From the NCBI GenBank assembly GCA_007745835.1, contig CP036424.1, positions 3,521,968-3,585,967 of the forward strand: a DNA stretch of 64,000 bases, given 5' to 3'. The DNA comes from Planctomycetes bacterium MalM25. GTDB lineage: Bacteria; Planctomycetota; Planctomycetia; Pirellulales; Lacipirellulaceae. The position numbers were made by a program, and so were the translations under genes. This document shows, one piece after another, positions 1 to 9,670 of this stretch (within the stretch, counting starts at the first letter, position 1; each line of letters starts with the position of its first letter). The notes beneath the pieces are model-generated. The model was not told the DNA's origin and searched no databases. It was given only the letters and a program-made list of their open reading frames with translations.

Positions 1-2316
1 GGTCGCCATGAGGACCTTTGCGCGGGCCTGCCCGGCGGTGCCCGCCTCCTCCTTCTCCTCCTCCATGAACGGCGTGAGATAGGCGACCGATTTCTTCATG
101 ACGCGGGCCGACTTCACGACCTGCGGCAGGAACATCTTGCCCGCGCCGAACAGGTCGCCGACGGTGCTCATGCCGTCCATCAGCGGGCCCTCGATGATGT
201 GCAGGCAACGGTCGTACTTCTGGCGGGCCTCCTCGGTGTCCTCGTCGATGTGCTTGACGATCCCCTTCAGCAGCGCGTGTTTAAGTCGTTCTTCGACCGT
301 CCCCTCGCGCCACGCGTCGTCCTCGACCGCCTTCTTGCCCCCCTGCCCTTTGACCGTTTCGGCGAAGTCAACAAGCCGCTCCGTGGCGTCCTCCCGCCGG
401 TTGAGCAGCACGTCCTCGACGCGCTCCTTCAGCTCGGCGGGGATCTCGTCGTAGACCTCGAGCTGGCCCGCGTTGACGATCCCCATGTCGAGGCCCGCGT
501 GAATCGCGTGGTACAGGAAAGCCGAGTGCATCGCCTCGCGGACGACGTTGTTGCCGCGGAAGCTGAACGAGATGTTCGACACGCCGCCGGAGACCTTCGC
601 GCCGGGGCATTCTTCCTTGATCCGCCGCGTGGCGTTGATGAAGTCGACCGCGTAGTTGTTGTGTTCCTCGATGCCCGTGGCGACCGTGAGGATGTTCGGG
701 TCGAAGATGATGTCGTTGGGCGGGAAGCCGGCGCCCCCTTCGGCCTCGCGCTTCACCAGCAGGTCGTACGCCCGCTTGCAGATGCGGACCTTGTTCTCCT
801 CGTCGGCGGCCTGGCCCTCCTCGTCGAACGCCATGACGACGGTCGCGGCGCCGTAGTCGCGGACGAGCCTCGCCCGGCGGAGGAACTCCTCCTCGCCGTC
901 CTTGAGGCTGATCGAGTTGACGATCGCCTTGCCCTGCACGGCCTGCAGGCCCGTCTCGATGACGGACCACTTGCTGCTGTCGATCATCACCGGCACAGCG
1001 GCGATGTCGCTCTCGCCGGCGATGAGGCGCAGGTACTTGGTCATCATGGCCTCGGAGTCCAAGAGACCCTCATCCATGTTGACGTCGATCACGTTCGCGC
1101 CCCCCTGCACCTGACCGCGGGCGATCTCGATCGCTTCCTCGAAGTTCTCCTCCTTGATCAGGCGGGCGAACTTCCTGCTGCCGGTGACGTTCGTCCGCTC
1201 GCCGATCATCAGGAAGTTGGCGTCGGGGCGCAGCTCCATCGGCTGGGTGCCCGAGAGGCGCAGACGCGGCGCGACGACCGTCCGCTGGTGCGGCCGCTCG
1301 TCTTTCACGCGGTCGGCCATCGCGGCGATGTGATCGGGGCCCGTGCCGCAGCACCCGCCGACGATGTTCACCCAGCCCTGCTCGGCGAAGTCGCCGACCA
1401 TCCGCGCCATGGCGGCGGGGCCGAGGTCGTACTGGCCCATCTCGTTGGGCTCGCCCGCGTTCGGGTAGCAACTGATCGGCAGGTTGGAGACCCGCTGCAG
1501 CTCTTCGAGGTGGGGCCGCATGATGTCCGGCCCGAGCGCACAGTTCATGCCCACGGTCAGCAACGGGAAGTGCGAGATCGCGTTCCAGAACGCCTCGACC
1601 GACTGTCCCGAGACGAACGTGCCGCCCCCCTTGTCGAACGTGCCGCTCACCATCACCGGCACGCGGACGCCCAGGTCGTCGAAGACCCGCTGGAAGGCGA
1701 ACAGGCACGCCTTCAGGTTGAGCGTGTCGATCACGGTCTCGGCGAGCAGGATATCGACGCCCGCCTCGACCATGGACTTCGCCTGCTCGTAGTAAGAGCT
1801 GACCATCGTGTTGAAGACCACGTCGCGGTGGCTCGGGTCCTCGACGCTCGTTGAGATCGCCATCTGCTTCGAAGTCGGCCCGATCGAGCCGGCGACGAAC
1901 CGCGGCTTGCTCGGGTCCTTCTCGGTGAACTCGGCGCACGCCTGCTTCGCGAGCCGGATGGCGGCCGTGTTGATCTCGCGTCCGAGCGCCAGGGCGTCGA
2001 TGCCGGCCTCCTCGAACTCGAAGTCGAGCATCCCCACCGGGCTCGCGCCGAACGAGTTGGTCTCGATGATGTCCGACCCGGAAGCCAGGTACGCCCGGTG
2101 GATGCCGAGGATCGCCTCGGGATTGGTCAGGCAGAGCAGGTCGCCAAAGTTTTTCAGGTCCTTGTGGTGATCGACGAAGCGCTCGCCGCGGACCTCGGCC
2201 TCGCCGATGCCGAGTTTTTGGATCTCGACCCCCATCGCCCCGTCGAGCAGCAGGATCCGCTCGGCGAGGAGCTCTTGGAGCTTGTCGGTTTGATCTTGGG
2301 CGAGGAGGGTCGGCAT
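1..2316 (-). CDS. metH: Cobalamin-dependent methionine synthase, 5' part (truncated by window edge)
   Basis: Transfers the methyl group of methyltetrahydrofolate to homocysteine through cobalamin, in the cytosol. The 772 codons visible begin [12 protein letters not shown] and show the homocysteine-binding domain (DGAMG near residue 26, GSIGPTSK near 145, zinc ligands in [13 protein letters not shown] near 322). The pterin-binding domain follows from GERTNVTGS near 370, and then the start of the cobalamin cap. The cobalamin-binding and reactivation domains lie beyond coordinate 1, as expected for a protein of about 1200 residues. ATG at 2316 is the first start before the conserved region; no clear Shine-Dalgarno is seen. 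I looked for a SAM or cobalamin riboswitch in the 284-bp leader and recognised none. Long ORFs on the opposite strand here are composition shadows. Very confident. Confidence 0.97.
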   Translation of the reverse strand, partial: MPTLLAQDQTDKLQELLAERILLLDGAMGVEIQKLGIGEAEVRGERFVDHHKDLKNFGDLLCLTNPEAILGIHRAYLASGSDIIETNSFGASPVGMLDFEFEEAGIDALALGREINTAAIRLAKQACAEFTEKDPSKPRFVAGSIGPTSKQMAISTSVEDPSHRDVVFNTMVSSYYEQAKSMVEAGVDILLAETVIDTLNLKACLFAFQRVFDDLGVRVPVMVSGTFDKGGGTFVSGQSVEAFWNAISHFPLLTVGMNCALGPDIMRPHLEELQRVSNLPISCYPNAGEPNEMGQYDLGPAAMARMVGDFAEQGWVNIVGGCCGTGPDHIAAMADRVKDERPHQRTVVAPRLRLSGTQPMELRPDANFLMIGERTNVTGSRKFARLIKEENFEEAIEIARGQVQGGANVIDVNMDEGLLDSEAMMTKYLRLIAGESDIAAVPVMIDSSKWSVIETGLQAVQGKAIVNSISLKDGEEEFLRRARLVRDYGAATVVMAFDEEGQAADEENKVRICKRAYDLLVKREAEGGAGFPPNDIIFDPNILTVATGIEEHNNYAVDFINATRRIKEECPGAKVSGGVSNISFSFRGNNVVREAMHSAFLYHAIHAGLDMGIVNAGQLEVYDEIPAELKERVEDVLLNRREDATERLVDFAETVKGQGGKKAVEDDAWREGTVEERLKHALLKGIVKHIDEDTEEARQKYDRCLHIIEGPLMDGMSTVGDLFGAGKMFLPQVVKSARVMKKSVAYLTPFMEEEKEEAGTAGQARAKVLMAT

Positions 2317-2600
2317 GACGGCTCGCGTCTCACAGCACGCGTGGGAGGGGAAATCGAGGGGAATCCAGCAGTATCGCCCAGCGGAAACCGCAGTCCTAGG
2401 CGTGAAAACACGCGTGGGGGCTGAAAGTTAGAGCCGCGGCCCCTCCTTCCGGTTCACCGCCACCTCGCTTGAGAGAGCAAACCGTGGGCCTAGCCGGGTT
2501 CAGCCGGGTTGGCAGCGGATCGGGGCCTCGATACCATGTGGGGCTACTAGTTGCGGGAGGGGGGTCGATTTAGCGCCCCCCCCGGCCGCGATCTGGCGCC

Positions 2601-2673
2601 GCCGACGTAGCTCAATTGGCAGAGCACAGCATTCGTAATGCTGAGGTTGTGGGTTCAAGTCCCACCGTCGGCT
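2601..2673 (+). tRNA. tRNA-Thr (anticodon CGT)
   Basis: A complete cloverleaf is readable. The acceptor stem is GCCGACG (2601-2607) pairing with CGTCGGC (2666-2672), with discriminator T2673. The anticodon stem CAGCA/TGCTG encloses loop TTCGTAA, giving anticodon CGT, which reads the ACG threonine codon. The T-arm has GGTTCAAGTCC. No CCA is encoded. Confidence 0.95.
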
Positions 2674-2697
2674 CTTTGGTGAGTGGGCAGCAGGCAG

Positions 2698-2720
2698 CTG
2701 ACAGAAGGCAGTTCTGTCAG
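2698..2720. terminator. Hairpin downstream of tRNA-Thr
   Basis: Perfect 9-bp inverted repeat CTGACAGAA / TTCTGTCAG with a 5-nt loop, 25 bp after the tRNA and 53 bp before the next CDS. Flanking GGGCAGCAGGCAG and CTGCCTCCTGCC can extend the pairing. There is no T-run, so it may be an RNA-processing hairpin or a dispersed repeat rather than a true terminator. Confidence 0.35.
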
Positions 2721-2773
2721 CACAGACCGATTGTCCACTTTTGCCCACTGCCTCCTGCCAACAGGCCCCCCCG

Positions 2774-4099
2774 ATGACGGCTCTCGAAACAGACATCAAG
2801 CAGGCGATCGTCTCGACCGCTGCGTTCGGTCCCCGCGAAATCGCGGACATCACCACCGGCATCGCCGCCAACTACGGCAAGTACGGCGAGCTGAAAGAGG
2901 CGGTCCAGGAGCTGGAAGCCCAGCCGAGCCGCACGCCGGCGACCTCGGCCAAGTTGGGCGTCTGCCTCTACTTGCTGGGACGCTACTCGGAGGCGATCGA
3001 GGTGCTCAGCAACGCCGACGGCGGCGCTCTGACGCACTTCTACCTCGGCAAGGCGAAGCTCGCCCTCGACGAGTACGCCACCGCCGCCGAAGCCTACGAT
3101 TCGGCCGGCAAGGCGGGCTACGACAAGGACGCCGTCTCGCTCGCCAAGGCCGAGGCGGTCCGTTACTCCGGCGACGCCGAGGGCGCCCTGCAGCTGCTCG
3201 ACGGCCTGTCCGGCGCGGTCGAGCAGACGGCCGAGTACCTCTACCAGCGTTCGGCGACGGTCCAGGCCCTGGCGGGCAACCCAGAAGAGGTGATCGCCCT
3301 GTTGGAACGCGCCGTCGCCGCGGACCCGGCCCACGCCGGCGCCCTGTTCGGCCTGGCGCTCGAGAACGACCGCCGCGGCAACGACGACTACGCCCGCAAC
3401 CTCTACGAGAAGGCTGCCCAGCAGTTCCCGACCCACGTCGGCACGCTGCTGAACCTCGGCATCCTGTTCGAGGACCTCGAGCAGTACGAGCGGGCCAAGG
3501 GCTGCTACCAGCGCATCCTCGACGTCTACCCGGCGCACGAGCGGGCGCGGCTGTTCTTCAAGGACGCCGACGGCAGCCGCGACATGTTCTACGACGAAGA
3601 GGCCCGCCGCCAGCAGGACCGCCTCTCGCAGGTGCTGTCGATTCCGGTCACCGACTTCGAGCTCTCCGTCCGCAGCCGCAACTGCCTCCAGCGGATGGGC
3701 GTCATGACGCTCGGCGACCTCACGGAGACCACCGAGCAGGAGCTCCTCGCCAGCAAGAACTTCGGCGAGACCTCGCTCATCGAGATCCGCGAGATGCTCA
3801 CCTCGAAGGGCCTCGAGCTGGGCCAGTTCGCCCATCAGAAGCGGGAGCAGGAGCTGCCGTACAACCCCGAGAACATGTCGGCCGACGAGCGGGCCCTCCT
3901 GGACCGCCCGATCTCCGACCTCAGCCTCTCGGTCCGGGCCCGCAAGTGCATGGTCCGCCTCGGCCTGACGACGATTGGCGAGCTCGTCCGCCGCACGCCG
4001 GACGACCTGCTGGAGTGCAAGAACTTCGGCGTCACGAGCCTCAACGAGGTCCGCGAGAAGCTCACCGCCCACGGCCTGAAGCTCCGCGGCGAAGCTTAA
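2774..4099 (+). CDS. TPR protein with two RNA polymerase alpha-CTD-like domains
   Basis: 441 residues. About residues 30-270 are helical TPR-like repeats (for example DYARNLYEKAAQQFP, EQYERAKGCYQRILDVYP). Residues about 287-352 and 375-441 are two copies of the helix-hairpin-helix fold seen in the C-terminal domain of RNA polymerase alpha: LSVRSRNCLQRMGVMTLGDL then KNFGETSLIEIREML, and LSVRARKCMVRLGLTTIGEL then KNFGVTSLNEVREKL. There is no alpha N-terminal domain, so this is not RpoA. The ATG at 2774 was chosen over an upstream alternative at 2741 because the conserved part begins MTALETDIKQAI. Proteins of this type occur in planctomycetes; a role in transcription (DNA UP-element or sigma/activator contact) is inference from the domain alone. 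Confidence 0.85.
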   Translation: MTALETDIKQAIVSTAAFGPREIADITTGIAANYGKYGELKEAVQELEAQPSRTPATSAKLGVCLYLLGRYSEAIEVLSNADGGALTHFYLGKAKLALDEYATAAEAYDSAGKAGYDKDAVSLAKAEAVRYSGDAEGALQLLDGLSGAVEQTAEYLYQRSATVQALAGNPEEVIALLERAVAADPAHAGALFGLALENDRRGNDDYARNLYEKAAQQFPTHVGTLLNLGILFEDLEQYERAKGCYQRILDVYPAHERARLFFKDADGSRDMFYDEEARRQQDRLSQVLSIPVTDFELSVRSRNCLQRMGVMTLGDLTETTEQELLASKNFGETSLIEIREMLTSKGLELGQFAHQKREQELPYNPENMSADERALLDRPISDLSLSVRARKCMVRLGLTTIGELVRRTPDDLLECKNFGVTSLNEVREKLTAHGLKLRGEA

Positions 4100-4230
4100 C
4101 CAAACCGGCCGCAGGACGACCCCGGGCCAGCCCCCAACGTGAGTCGGGGGACCGGTTCAGAGCACGATTCGGTGATTCCACCGACCACTGACGTGGCCGG
4201 CTCGCCGCCTGATTGCCGGTAGAGCTGCCG

Positions 4231-5343
4231 ATGCACGCCGTTCGCTACGAAACCCTCTCGGTCGATCCCTCCGGCGCCCGCCGGGGGCGGCTGCACACGC
4301 CGCACGGGACGGTCGAGCTGCCCACGTTCATGCCCGTGGGCACCGTGGGCGGGGTGAAGTGCGTCGACGTCGAGCGGCTCGAAGAGACCGGCGCCCAGAT
4401 GGTGCTGGGCAACACGTACCACCTCGCCCTCCGCCCCGGACCGGAGACCGTCGCCGAACTGGGCGGGCTGCACGCGATCTCCGGCTGGCGTGGCCCGATG
4501 CTCACCGACTCGGGCGGATTCCAAGTCTTCAGCCTTGCGGACAAGCGGAAGGTCGACGAGCGGGGCGCGACGTTCCAATCGCACGTAAACGGCGACACGA
4601 TCGACCTGACGCCCGAGCGCTCGGTCGAGATCCAGGAGGCGCTCGGCGCCGATGTGGCAATGCAGCTCGACGAGGTGATCGCGCTGCCCGCTGAAAGGGA
4701 CGCGGTCCAGCGGGCGATGGAGCGGAGCGTCCGCTGGGCGGAGCGCTGCCTCGCCGCGGCGACCCGCGACGACCAATCGCTCTTCGGCATCGTCCAAGGG
4801 GGCCTCGACGGCGAGCTGCGTCACCGCTCGGCCGAAGCCCTGGTCGCCCTCGACATGGCGGGCTACGCCATCGGCGGGCTGTCGGTCGGCGAGCCGGCCG
4901 AGGACATGTACCGCACGATCTCGCTGACCACTCCCCACCTGCCGGCGGACCGGCCCCGCTACCTGATGGGCGTCGGCACGCCGGACGACCTGCTGGAATC
5001 GATCGAGCGGGGCGTCGACATGTTCGACTGCGTGATGCCGACCCGCAACGGCCGCAACGGCCTCGCCTACACGGACGAGGGCCCGCTGCGGATGAAGAAC
5101 GCCTGCCACACGCTCGATGACCGCCCCCTCGAGGAGGATTGCCCCTGCCTCGCCTGCCGGCGGCACAGCCGGGGGTACCTGCGGCACCTGTTCAAGGCGG
5201 GCGAAACGCTCGGCCAGATGCTGGTCTCGGCCCACAACCTGACCTATTACCAACGCCTGATGCGGGGCGCCCGCGAGGCGATCGAGCAGGGCCGATTCGC
5301 GGACTTCAAACGGGAAAAACAGGCCGGCTGGGCCCGTCCCTAG
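4231..5343 (+). CDS. tgt: Queuine tRNA-ribosyltransferase (tRNA-guanine transglycosylase)
   Basis: Exchanges guanine-34 for preQ1 in GUN-anticodon tRNAs, the key step of queuosine modification. The 370-residue protein has the family signatures in order: [37 protein letters not shown] (substrate-base pocket), GGLSVGEP, the nucleophile region [14 protein letters not shown], and the zinc site [18 protein letters not shown] with a later histidine (SAHNLTYY). Length is normal for the bacterial enzyme. ATG 4231 starts [10 protein letters not shown]; a TTG six codons upstream is possible but less likely. It is followed by yajC and secDF, the common tgt-yajC-secD-secF order. Confidence 0.96.
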   Translation: MHAVRYETLSVDPSGARRGRLHTPHGTVELPTFMPVGTVGGVKCVDVERLEETGAQMVLGNTYHLALRPGPETVAELGGLHAISGWRGPMLTDSGGFQVFSLADKRKVDERGATFQSHVNGDTIDLTPERSVEIQEALGADVAMQLDEVIALPAERDAVQRAMERSVRWAERCLAAATRDDQSLFGIVQGGLDGELRHRSAEALVALDMAGYAIGGLSVGEPAEDMYRTISLTTPHLPADRPRYLMGVGTPDDLLESIERGVDMFDCVMPTRNGRNGLAYTDEGPLRMKNACHTLDDRPLEEDCPCLACRRHSRGYLRHLFKAGETLGQMLVSAHNLTYYQRLMRGAREAIEQGRFADFKREKQAGWARP

Positions 5344-5583
5344 CTCGGTCACCGCGACCAATCGGCGCCGCCCGATCGGCTCCCTGACCGTCGGGGAAGG
5401 GCGGCGGTGCGTCCGCTCCTCAACCTACCCGGATTCTCATTCCGCCTTCCCCATTCGCACTTCCCGCTTCGGCTCCCCTTTCCCCTTTGGCCGTAAGGGT
5501 TTACTATCCGCGGTTTCCCTATCGACCCTCCCCTCAGGCAGGGCGCACGCGAGCCCCCCGGTCGCGGCGTCGTGAGGTGATTT

Positions 5584-6027
5584 GTGACGCCGTTGATCTC
5601 GACCCTCTACGCTCCGTTTCTCGCCGCGTCGCCAAACGACGCTGGCGGGCCGTTTCTCGCCGCGTCGCTCGCTGACGCTGGCGGGACGCTTCTGGCCGCG
5701 TCGCTCGCCGACGTCGGCCTGCCGCTGCTCGCCGAAGGCGAAGCGGGCGGGGTCAACCTGCTGAGCTTTCTGCCCCTCGTGGCGATGGCGATGCTGGCCT
5801 ACTTCCTGTTTGTCCTGCCGCAGAAGGCGAAGGACAAGAACTTCCAGGACATGATCAAGGGCCTCAAAGAGAACGACCGCGTCGTCACCACCGGCGGCCT
5901 GCACGGCGTGGTGACCAACGTCCAACGCGACGCGGGGCGGCTGACGCTCCGCATCGATGAATCCAACGGAACCAAGATCCGGGTCGCCCTGTGGGCGATC
6001 GACAGCGTCGTCACCGACGACAAATAG
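5584..6027 (+). CDS. yajC: Preprotein translocase subunit YajC
   Basis: Small single-span inner-membrane protein that associates with SecDF and helps Sec-dependent export. The YajC core is clear: a transmembrane segment PLVAMAMLAYFLFVLPQK near residues 60-77, then the cytosolic part QDMIKGLKENDRVVTTGGL...GVVTNV. GTG at 5584 is preferred because GAGGTGA sits at the right distance upstream. The N-terminal extension of about 45 residues before the membrane span consists of three degenerate 12-residue repeats (PFLAASPNDAGG, PFLAASLADAGG, TLLAASLADVGL), encoded by three 36-bp tandem units, which is unusual for YajC. It lies 240 bp after tgt and just ahead of secDF. Confidence 0.92.
   Translation: MTPLISTLYAPFLAASPNDAGGPFLAASLADAGGTLLAASLADVGLPLLAEGEAGGVNLLSFLPLVAMAMLAYFLFVLPQKAKDKNFQDMIKGLKENDRVVTTGGLHGVVTNVQRDAGRLTLRIDESNGTKIRVALWAIDSVVTDDK
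5614..5721. repeat. Three 36-bp tandem repeats inside yajC
   Basis: Units at 5614-5649, 5650-5685 and 5686-5721, each with TTTCTCGCCGCGTCG or a close variant. The unit length is a multiple of three, so the reading frame is kept. The first two units differ at only a few positions, suggesting a recent duplication. Confidence 0.85.
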
Positions 6028-6081
6028 CCCCTAACACAACGCGTGCCGCCACGCGGCGCGCGACCGCTTCCTCCCGACACG

Positions 6082-9000
6082 ATGGTCCCACGACCGATGC
6101 CGACTCTTATCGAAGCCACGAACGGACGGACCCGATCGCACGGCTGGCTGCTCGCCACGATGGCGGCGGCGCTGCTGTTCGCCTCGCCCGCGAGGTCTCA
6201 AGAGACCGCGGGCGAAGAAGCGGACGCCCCCACCACGACTGAGACGGCCCCCGCCGACGAGGCGGCCGCCCCCGAGGCGACAATCGAGGCCGTGTCGGAA
6301 GCGACCCTTGAGGCCGCCGAGGAACCCGCTGAGGAAGCGGCCACCGCGGAGGACGAACCCGCCGGTGACGAGGCCCCCCCCGCCGAGGAGGCCGAGGAGG
6401 GCGAAGCCGCGCCGGCCGCCGGGTCGGGCAGCCTGACCGGCGTGCTGAGCACGCTCGCCGTGATCATCCTGCCGATCGTCCTCGGCAACTGGCTCGCGAA
6501 GCGGTGGCGCCTGCCCGAGCAGGCGTGGCGAATCGCCACGATCCTCACCGCGCTGACGGTGGGCATCTTTTGCGTCGTGACCGGCCAATTCCGCTTCGGC
6601 CCCGACCTCGCCGGCGGAATCACCCTGGTCTACGAAGTCGCCGACGCCGACGGCTTGGCCCCGGTTGAGGGGAGTGAAGAGGGTGAGGCAACCGACGATC
6701 CACAGCAAACCGAAGGCCGCGGCAAAGTCGATCCGGAGAAGCTCGTCGAGGCGATCAAGCGGCGTATCGACCCGGCCGGCACCAAGGAGATCTCGATCCG
6801 CCGGTACGGCGACGCCATCGAGATCATCATCCCCAAAGCGGGCCCCGACGACCTGGCCTTCATCAAGCGTCGGATCACCGACATGGGCCAGCTCGAGTTC
6901 CGCATCCTGGCCGACCGCCGCTGGTCGGAGGACGTTCCCACCATCGAGAAGGCGTTGCAGAACAGCCCGAGCGAGAAGCTCGTGATGATCGGCGACAAGC
7001 CCCGCGCCGAGTGGGTCGCCTACGACGAGGACCAATTCGGCGCGAACGACGGCCGCCTCGTCCGCCGCACCGCCGGCAAGCGGAACGAGGCGCTCGTGCT
7101 CCTCGACCGCTGGAACGTAACCGGCAAGTACCTCTCGGATACGGGCAAGAGCTACGGCGACGTCGGCCAGCCGGTCGTGGTCTTCAACTTCAACCAGGTC
7201 GGCGCCGGGCGGTTCGGCAAGTTCACGGGCGAGAACCTCGCGAACCCGGCCACGCCAAACATCAAGCGTTACCTGGGCATCCTGCTCGATAAGCAGTTGC
7301 TGTCCGCCCCCGCGCTCAACGACCGGATCACGAACAGCGGTCAGATCACGATCGGCAGCGGCCCCAACGTCGAGCAAGAAGTCGACAGCATCGTCAGCAT
7401 CCTCAACGCGGGCAGCCTGCCCGCGGCGCTCAACAAGACCCCGATCAGCGAGGAGCAGGTCAGCCCGACCCTCGGCGCCGAGACGGTCGAGAAGGGCAAG
7501 TACGCGATCGGCGTGTCGTTGATCGCGGTGCTCGTCTTCATCCTGCTGTATTACCGCTTCGCGGGCCTGGTCGCCTGCTTGGCGCTCGCGGCCACGCTGG
7601 TGCTGGTGCTGGCGGCGATGATCATCATCCAGGGCGCCTTCACGCTGCCCGGCCTCGCCGGCCTGGTGCTGACCGTCGGCATGGCGGTCGACGCCAACGT
7701 GCTGATCTTCGAGCGGATCCGCGAGGAGCTGAAGAAGGGCGCCGGCCTGCGGATGGCCATCCGCAACGGCTTCGACAAAGCGACCACCACGATCGTCGAC
7801 GCCAACGTCACGACGCTCATCGCCGCCATCGTCCTCTACACCGTCGGCACCGGGCCGATCAAGGGCTTCGGCGTGACGCTCTTCCTCGGCATCGTGATGT
7901 CGATGTTCACCGCGATCTTCTGCAGCCGCACCGTGTTCGACATCGCGGAGCGGAAGCGTTGGATCAAGAGCCTCTCGTTCGGCTCGATCCTGGGCGAGAC
8001 CAACATCGACTTCCTCGGCAAACGTTGGGGCGCCGCGGTGCTGTCGCTCGCCGTTATCGGCGTCGGATTGCTCGGCGTGATGAACCGGGGCGAGAACCTG
8101 CTGAACATCGACTTCACGGGCGGCTCGAGCGTGACGATGGTGCTCGACCAGCCGGCCGAGTTCAGCGAGGTCCGCTCCGCCCTGGCCGACGCCGAGCTGG
8201 GTGAATCGCTCGGCGGCGGCAAGCTGGGCGACGCGAACCTGACGGTCGTCAAGCGTGGCGAGACGGGCACGCGCTACACGATCAACTGCAACGTCGACGA
8301 CGTCGGAGCGATCGAGGCGCTCATCGCGAAGACGTTCGACGGCAAGCTCAAGACCTACGACCTGGAGGCCGGCGAGCCGGAAGCCTTCGAGGAGTCGGGG
8401 GGGACGACCGGCACCCTGTTGCCGCTCACCTTCAACGACGGCGAGGGCTTCGGCGAGAACGACGGCGTCGCGCACGACGCCCTGCTCTCGCGGCTCCAAC
8501 GGATCGCGGCCGACCAGGGCCACGCCGGCCTGTTGCCGCAGCTCGAGAACGAGGCTTACAACCCCGGCAGCAGCCAGCGGTTCAAGGACTGGAAACTGCG
8601 GGTCGGCCTGCCCGCCGACGAAGCGGTCGCGATGGCGACCGCCCTCGACGAGGAGCTCTCCGACGAGCCCCTCTTCCCGCTCGCGAGCAAGATCGGCGGC
8701 CGGGTCGCGGGCGACATGCAGGTGAAGGCGATCAGCGCCATCCTGCTGAGCCTGTTGGGCATCGTCGCCTACCTCTGGTTCCGCTTCCAGAACCCGTGGT
8801 ACGGCCTCGCGGCCGTGGTCGCCCTGGTGCACGACGTGCTGGTCACGCTCGGCGCGCTCGCCCTCTCCGCTTGGGTCGTGTCGGCCGTGCCGCCGCTCGC
8901 CCAGGCGTTGCAGCTCGACTCGTTCCAGATCAGCCTGTCGATCCTGGCGGCTTTCATCACGATCATCGGTTACTCACTGAACGACACGATCGTCGTGTTC

Positions 9001-9303
9001 GACCGCATCCGCGAGGTGCGGGGCAAGAGCCCGAAGCTCACCGCCGAGATCATCAACAAGAGCATCAACCAGACGCTCAGCCGCACGTTGCTGACCTCGC
9101 TGACGACGCTCATCGTGGTGCTGATCCTGTACTTCTTCGGCGGGGCGGGCATCCACGCCTTCGCGTTCGCCTTGGTGATCGGCGTGATCGTCGGTACGTA
9201 CAGCTCGATCTTCGTCGCCTCGCCGGTGCTGCTGTGGATGGCCGGCAACCGGGACGACGACGGCGCCGCCGCCATGGCCGACCGCCGCGACCAGGCCGCC
9301 TGA
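6082..9303 (+). CDS. secDF: Protein translocase subunit SecDF (fused SecD and SecF)
   Basis: Proton-motive-force-driven export partner of SecYEG. Residues about 10-35 form a signal-like hydrophobic segment (WLLATMAAALLFASP), followed by an Ala/Glu/Pro-rich acidic stretch to about 115 and a membrane span (TLAVIILPIVLGNWL). The SecD domain begins at FGPDLAGGITLVYE near 172 and continues through the periplasmic P1 region to the six-span block (GLAGLVLTVGMAVDANVLIFERI). SecF starts near residue 640 (NIDFLGKRWG, then IDFTGGSSVTM) and ends with a second six-span block (GYSLNDTIVVFDRIRE). Fused SecDF is known in several phyla. The start is uncertain: ATG 6082, ATG 6097 and GTG 6043 are all in frame and none has a good Shine-Dalgarno. 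Probably one operon with yajC. Confidence 0.95.
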   Translation: MVPRPMPTLIEATNGRTRSHGWLLATMAAALLFASPARSQETAGEEADAPTTTETAPADEAAAPEATIEAVSEATLEAAEEPAEEAATAEDEPAGDEAPPAEEAEEGEAAPAAGSGSLTGVLSTLAVIILPIVLGNWLAKRWRLPEQAWRIATILTALTVGIFCVVTGQFRFGPDLAGGITLVYEVADADGLAPVEGSEEGEATDDPQQTEGRGKVDPEKLVEAIKRRIDPAGTKEISIRRYGDAIEIIIPKAGPDDLAFIKRRITDMGQLEFRILADRRWSEDVPTIEKALQNSPSEKLVMIGDKPRAEWVAYDEDQFGANDGRLVRRTAGKRNEALVLLDRWNVTGKYLSDTGKSYGDVGQPVVVFNFNQVGAGRFGKFTGENLANPATPNIKRYLGILLDKQLLSAPALNDRITNSGQITIGSGPNVEQEVDSIVSILNAGSLPAALNKTPISEEQVSPTLGAETVEKGKYAIGVSLIAVLVFILLYYRFAGLVACLALAATLVLVLAAMIIIQGAFTLPGLAGLVLTVGMAVDANVLIFERIREELKKGAGLRMAIRNGFDKATTTIVDANVTTLIAAIVLYTVGTGPIKGFGVTLFLGIVMSMFTAIFCSRTVFDIAERKRWIKSLSFGSILGETNIDFLGKRWGAAVLSLAVIGVGLLGVMNRGENLLNIDFTGGSSVTMVLDQPAEFSEVRSALADAELGESLGGGKLGDANLTVVKRGETGTRYTINCNVDDVGAIEALIAKTFDGKLKTYDLEAGEPEAFEESGGTTGTLLPLTFNDGEGFGENDGVAHDALLSRLQRIAADQGHAGLLPQLENEAYNPGSSQRFKDWKLRVGLPADEAVAMATALDEELSDEPLFPLASKIGGRVAGDMQVKAISAILLSLLGIVAYLWFRFQNPWYGLAAVVALVHDVLVTLGALALSAWVVSAVPPLAQALQLDSFQISLSILAAFITIIGYSLNDTIVVFDRIREVRGKSPKLTAEIINKSINQTLSRTLLTSLTTLIVVLILYFFGGAGIHAFAFALVIGVIVGTYSSIFVASPVLLWMAGNRDDDGAAAMADRRDQAA

Positions 9304-9329
9304 TCCGTCAGCGGCAACCTAAACGTCAC

Positions 9330-9373
9330 AGCCGGCGCCCCTTCCCACAGCGGAAAGGGCGCCGGCTTTTTCT
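9330..9373 (+). terminator. Intrinsic terminator after secDF
   Basis: Long GC-rich hairpin AGCCGGCGCCC / GGGCGCCGGCT followed by TTTTTCTT, 27 bp after the secDF stop. The remaining 300 bp to the LysM gene contain no convincing gene or repeat. Confidence 0.9.
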
Positions 9374-9670
9374 TGCGCCCGCTAGCAAGAACCACCGCGC
9401 ACCGGCGGCGTATCAGGGGGCGGAGCGGACGGGCGCACGCGCCCGCAGTCTTTCACTGACCGTTCCCGCCGGCCCGTTCTCACGCGTGCTGGCGACGCTG
9501 GCGCCCGCGGGTCGATCCCCGGGGGTACGGAGACCGAGGCGATCCAGACCGGATGTTGCCGGATCGTTATTGGTGTTCACGGACGAACCTTACTAGCACG
9601 CGACGCCGCGCCCTCAGCGCGTTCCCCCCGAGGAACGCGCCGGACCCGCGCGTCCGCTCAGAGGTACGCC

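Noticed and set aside
199-1854. Long open frame opposite metH
   Set aside because: A shadow of the metH reading frame caused by high GC; the metH motifs read cleanly on the minus strand.
2317-2600. SAM or cobalamin riboswitch before metH
   Set aside because: No recognisable conserved motif or fold was seen by eye.
6031-8832. 933-codon open frame opposite secDF
   Set aside because: Asp/Arg/Gly/Ala-rich composition typical of a GC shadow; SecDF motifs are complete on the plus strand.
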